In this document: piece after piece, positions 63,233-64,000 of the stretch
How positions within the stretch are numbered: position 1 is the stretch's first letter
Layout: the number at the start of each line of letters is the position of its first letter
NCBI GenBank assembly: GCA_963797085.1
Contig: CAWCOA010000022.1
Span: 1-64,000 of the forward strand
DNA length: 64,000 nucleotides
Source of the DNA: JASJBU01 sp963797085
Lineage (GTDB): Bacteria; Pseudomonadota; Gammaproteobacteria; Chromatiales; Chromatiaceae
Reading direction: 5' to 3'
Notes under the pieces: model-generated
Told to the model about the DNA's origin: nothing
Database searches by the model: none
What the model saw: only the letters and a program-made list of their open reading frames with translations
Made by a program: the position numbers and the translations under genes

Positions 63233-64000
63233 TTAATCGGCAGCGGTTGCTGGGAGTTTCTTGCGCCGCCGCAGTTCGCGCTGTTTCCAGAGCAGGTAGA
63301 CGGCAGGGATAACGAACATCGACAACAGCGGAGCGGTGATCATGCCGCCAATCATCGGCGCCGCGATACGTTGCATGACTTCCGATCCGGTGCCGCTGCC
63401 GAGCATGATCGGCAACAGGCCGGCAATGATAACCGCAACCGTCATTGCCTTGGGCCTGACACGCAGTACGGCGCCCTCCATGATGGCGTTCTTCAGGTCC
63501 CGCCGGTTGTTCAATCGGCCCTCCTGGTGATATTTATCCAGGGCGCTATCGAGATAGATGAGCATGATTACGCCGAATTCCGCAGCAACACCCGCCAAGG
63601 CGATAAATCCCACGGTAACCGCCACGGACAGGTTGTAATCCAGCATTATGAGCAGCCAGAACCCCCCCACCAGGGCAAAGGGCAGGGACAGCAGCACCAT
63701 GACGGCCTCAGTGACGCGCCGGAAGATCAGGTAAAGCAGCAGAAAGATGATCAGCAGGGTCATCGGCACCACCTTCAACAGCTTCTCCTGAGCCCTGATC
63801 ATATATTCGTACTGTCCTGACCAGGCGATGGAATAGCCAGGCGGCAGCTTCACCTGTTCGCGAACCGCCTCCTTCGCCTCATGGACATAGCTGCCCAGAT
63901 CCACATCGCGGATATCCACGAAGGTCCAGCCATTGATGCGTCCGTTTTCGCTCTTGAGCATGGGTGGCCCGTCCACCACCTTGACCTCGGCGATCTGTGA
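63233..64000 (-). CDS. CusA/CzcA-type heavy-metal RND efflux pump (C-terminal part)
   Basis: The gene runs off the window end; about 255 C-terminal residues are visible. VVDGPPMLKSENGRINGWTF, LPPGYSIAWSGQYEYMIRAQ and membrane helices such as PMTLLIIFLLLYLIFRR, LALVGGF-type and AVTVGFIALAGVAAEFGVIM identify an HME-RND inner-membrane pump. GSGTGSEVMQRIAAPMIGGM is the family's conserved end. It exports monovalent or divalent metal ions with a membrane-fusion protein and outer-membrane channel lying outside the window. Confidence 0.93.
   Translation of the reverse strand, partial: SQIAEVKVVDGPPMLKSENGRINGWTFVDIRDVDLGSYVHEAKEAVREQVKLPPGYSIAWSGQYEYMIRAQEKLLKVVPMTLLIIFLLLYLIFRRVTEAVMVLLSLPFALVGGFWLLIMLDYNLSVAVTVGFIALAGVAAEFGVIMLIYLDSALDKYHQEGRLNNRRDLKNAIMEGAVLRVRPKAMTVAVIIAGLLPIMLGSGTGSEVMQRIAAPMIGGMITAPLLSMFVIPAVYLLWKQRELRRRKKLPATAAD

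Overview
The window looks like chromosome of a sulfur-oxidising gammaproteobacterium, perhaps near Sedimenticola/Thiodiazotropha (Chromatiales-like). That placement is inferred from gene content: a sulfur-globule-type protein, a DsrC-like protein, remains of an APS reductase locus (aprM/aprA), a persulfide-dioxygenase-like fragment, plus a standard minCDE operon and a cyclic-glucan-synthase-like giant gene. No rRNA, tRNA, CRISPR array or prophage was recognised.

Layout. 0-5.4 kb: a repeat-protein tail and two c-di-GMP genes (GGDEF-EAL; beta-propeller/Y_Y_Y/GGDEF), both shredded by many single-base frameshifts. 5.5-7.4 kb: an intact S9 peptidase lipoprotein. 7.7-18.7 kb: two divergent gene clusters (UbiB/COQ8-like kinase, SDR epimerase, glutathione peroxidase and a small protein leftward; FAD oxidoreductase, DUF1365, cyclopropane fatty acid synthase-like enzyme, chalcone-isomerase-like protein, MFS, DUF3833, SDR, NTF2-like and a B12-binding MerR regulator rightward). 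Three copies of a TTTGTA-N3-TACAAA palindrome lie between them. This resembles a light/singlet-oxygen membrane-protection regulon. 18.8-24.3 kb: a Fap-like secreted-fibre locus behind a sigma-54-type promoter (Asn/Ser/Asp repeat protein, small partner, periplasmic C39 peptidase, split third subunit, coiled-coil/beta-barrel outer-membrane protein), bracketed by two IS91-family transposase relics. This is the best candidate in the window for an undescribed system.

24.5-38.9 kb is an accessory, decaying zone: a Cys-repeat secreted protein, DsrC-like, hflKC, a collapsed ptsP, fumC, broken aprMA, a Crp pair (one dead), DUF1840, a Gly/Tyr-rich secreted protein, fragments of hsp20, transglutaminase, persulfide dioxygenase and transposases, and a duplicated pair of 43-residue basic proteins that each sit near a DUF1488 gene or remnant. 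39-48.2 kb is one 3069-residue NdvB-like protein carrying an in-frame array of four 99-bp repeats. 48.8-64 kb is mostly ordinary: DUF2189, a spermidine-synthase-like protein, cold-shock protein, an ABC exporter with a frameshifted ATPase, a SYLF protein, a NMT1/SsuA-like binding protein, minCDE, the sulfur-globule-type protein, an unknown secreted protein, a two-component system, an FKBP isomerase and the C-terminus of a CusA/CzcA pump.

Limits: domain calls come from reading translated sequence without searches. Frameshifts may be real decay or base-calling errors, and several lie in or next to short homopolymers.
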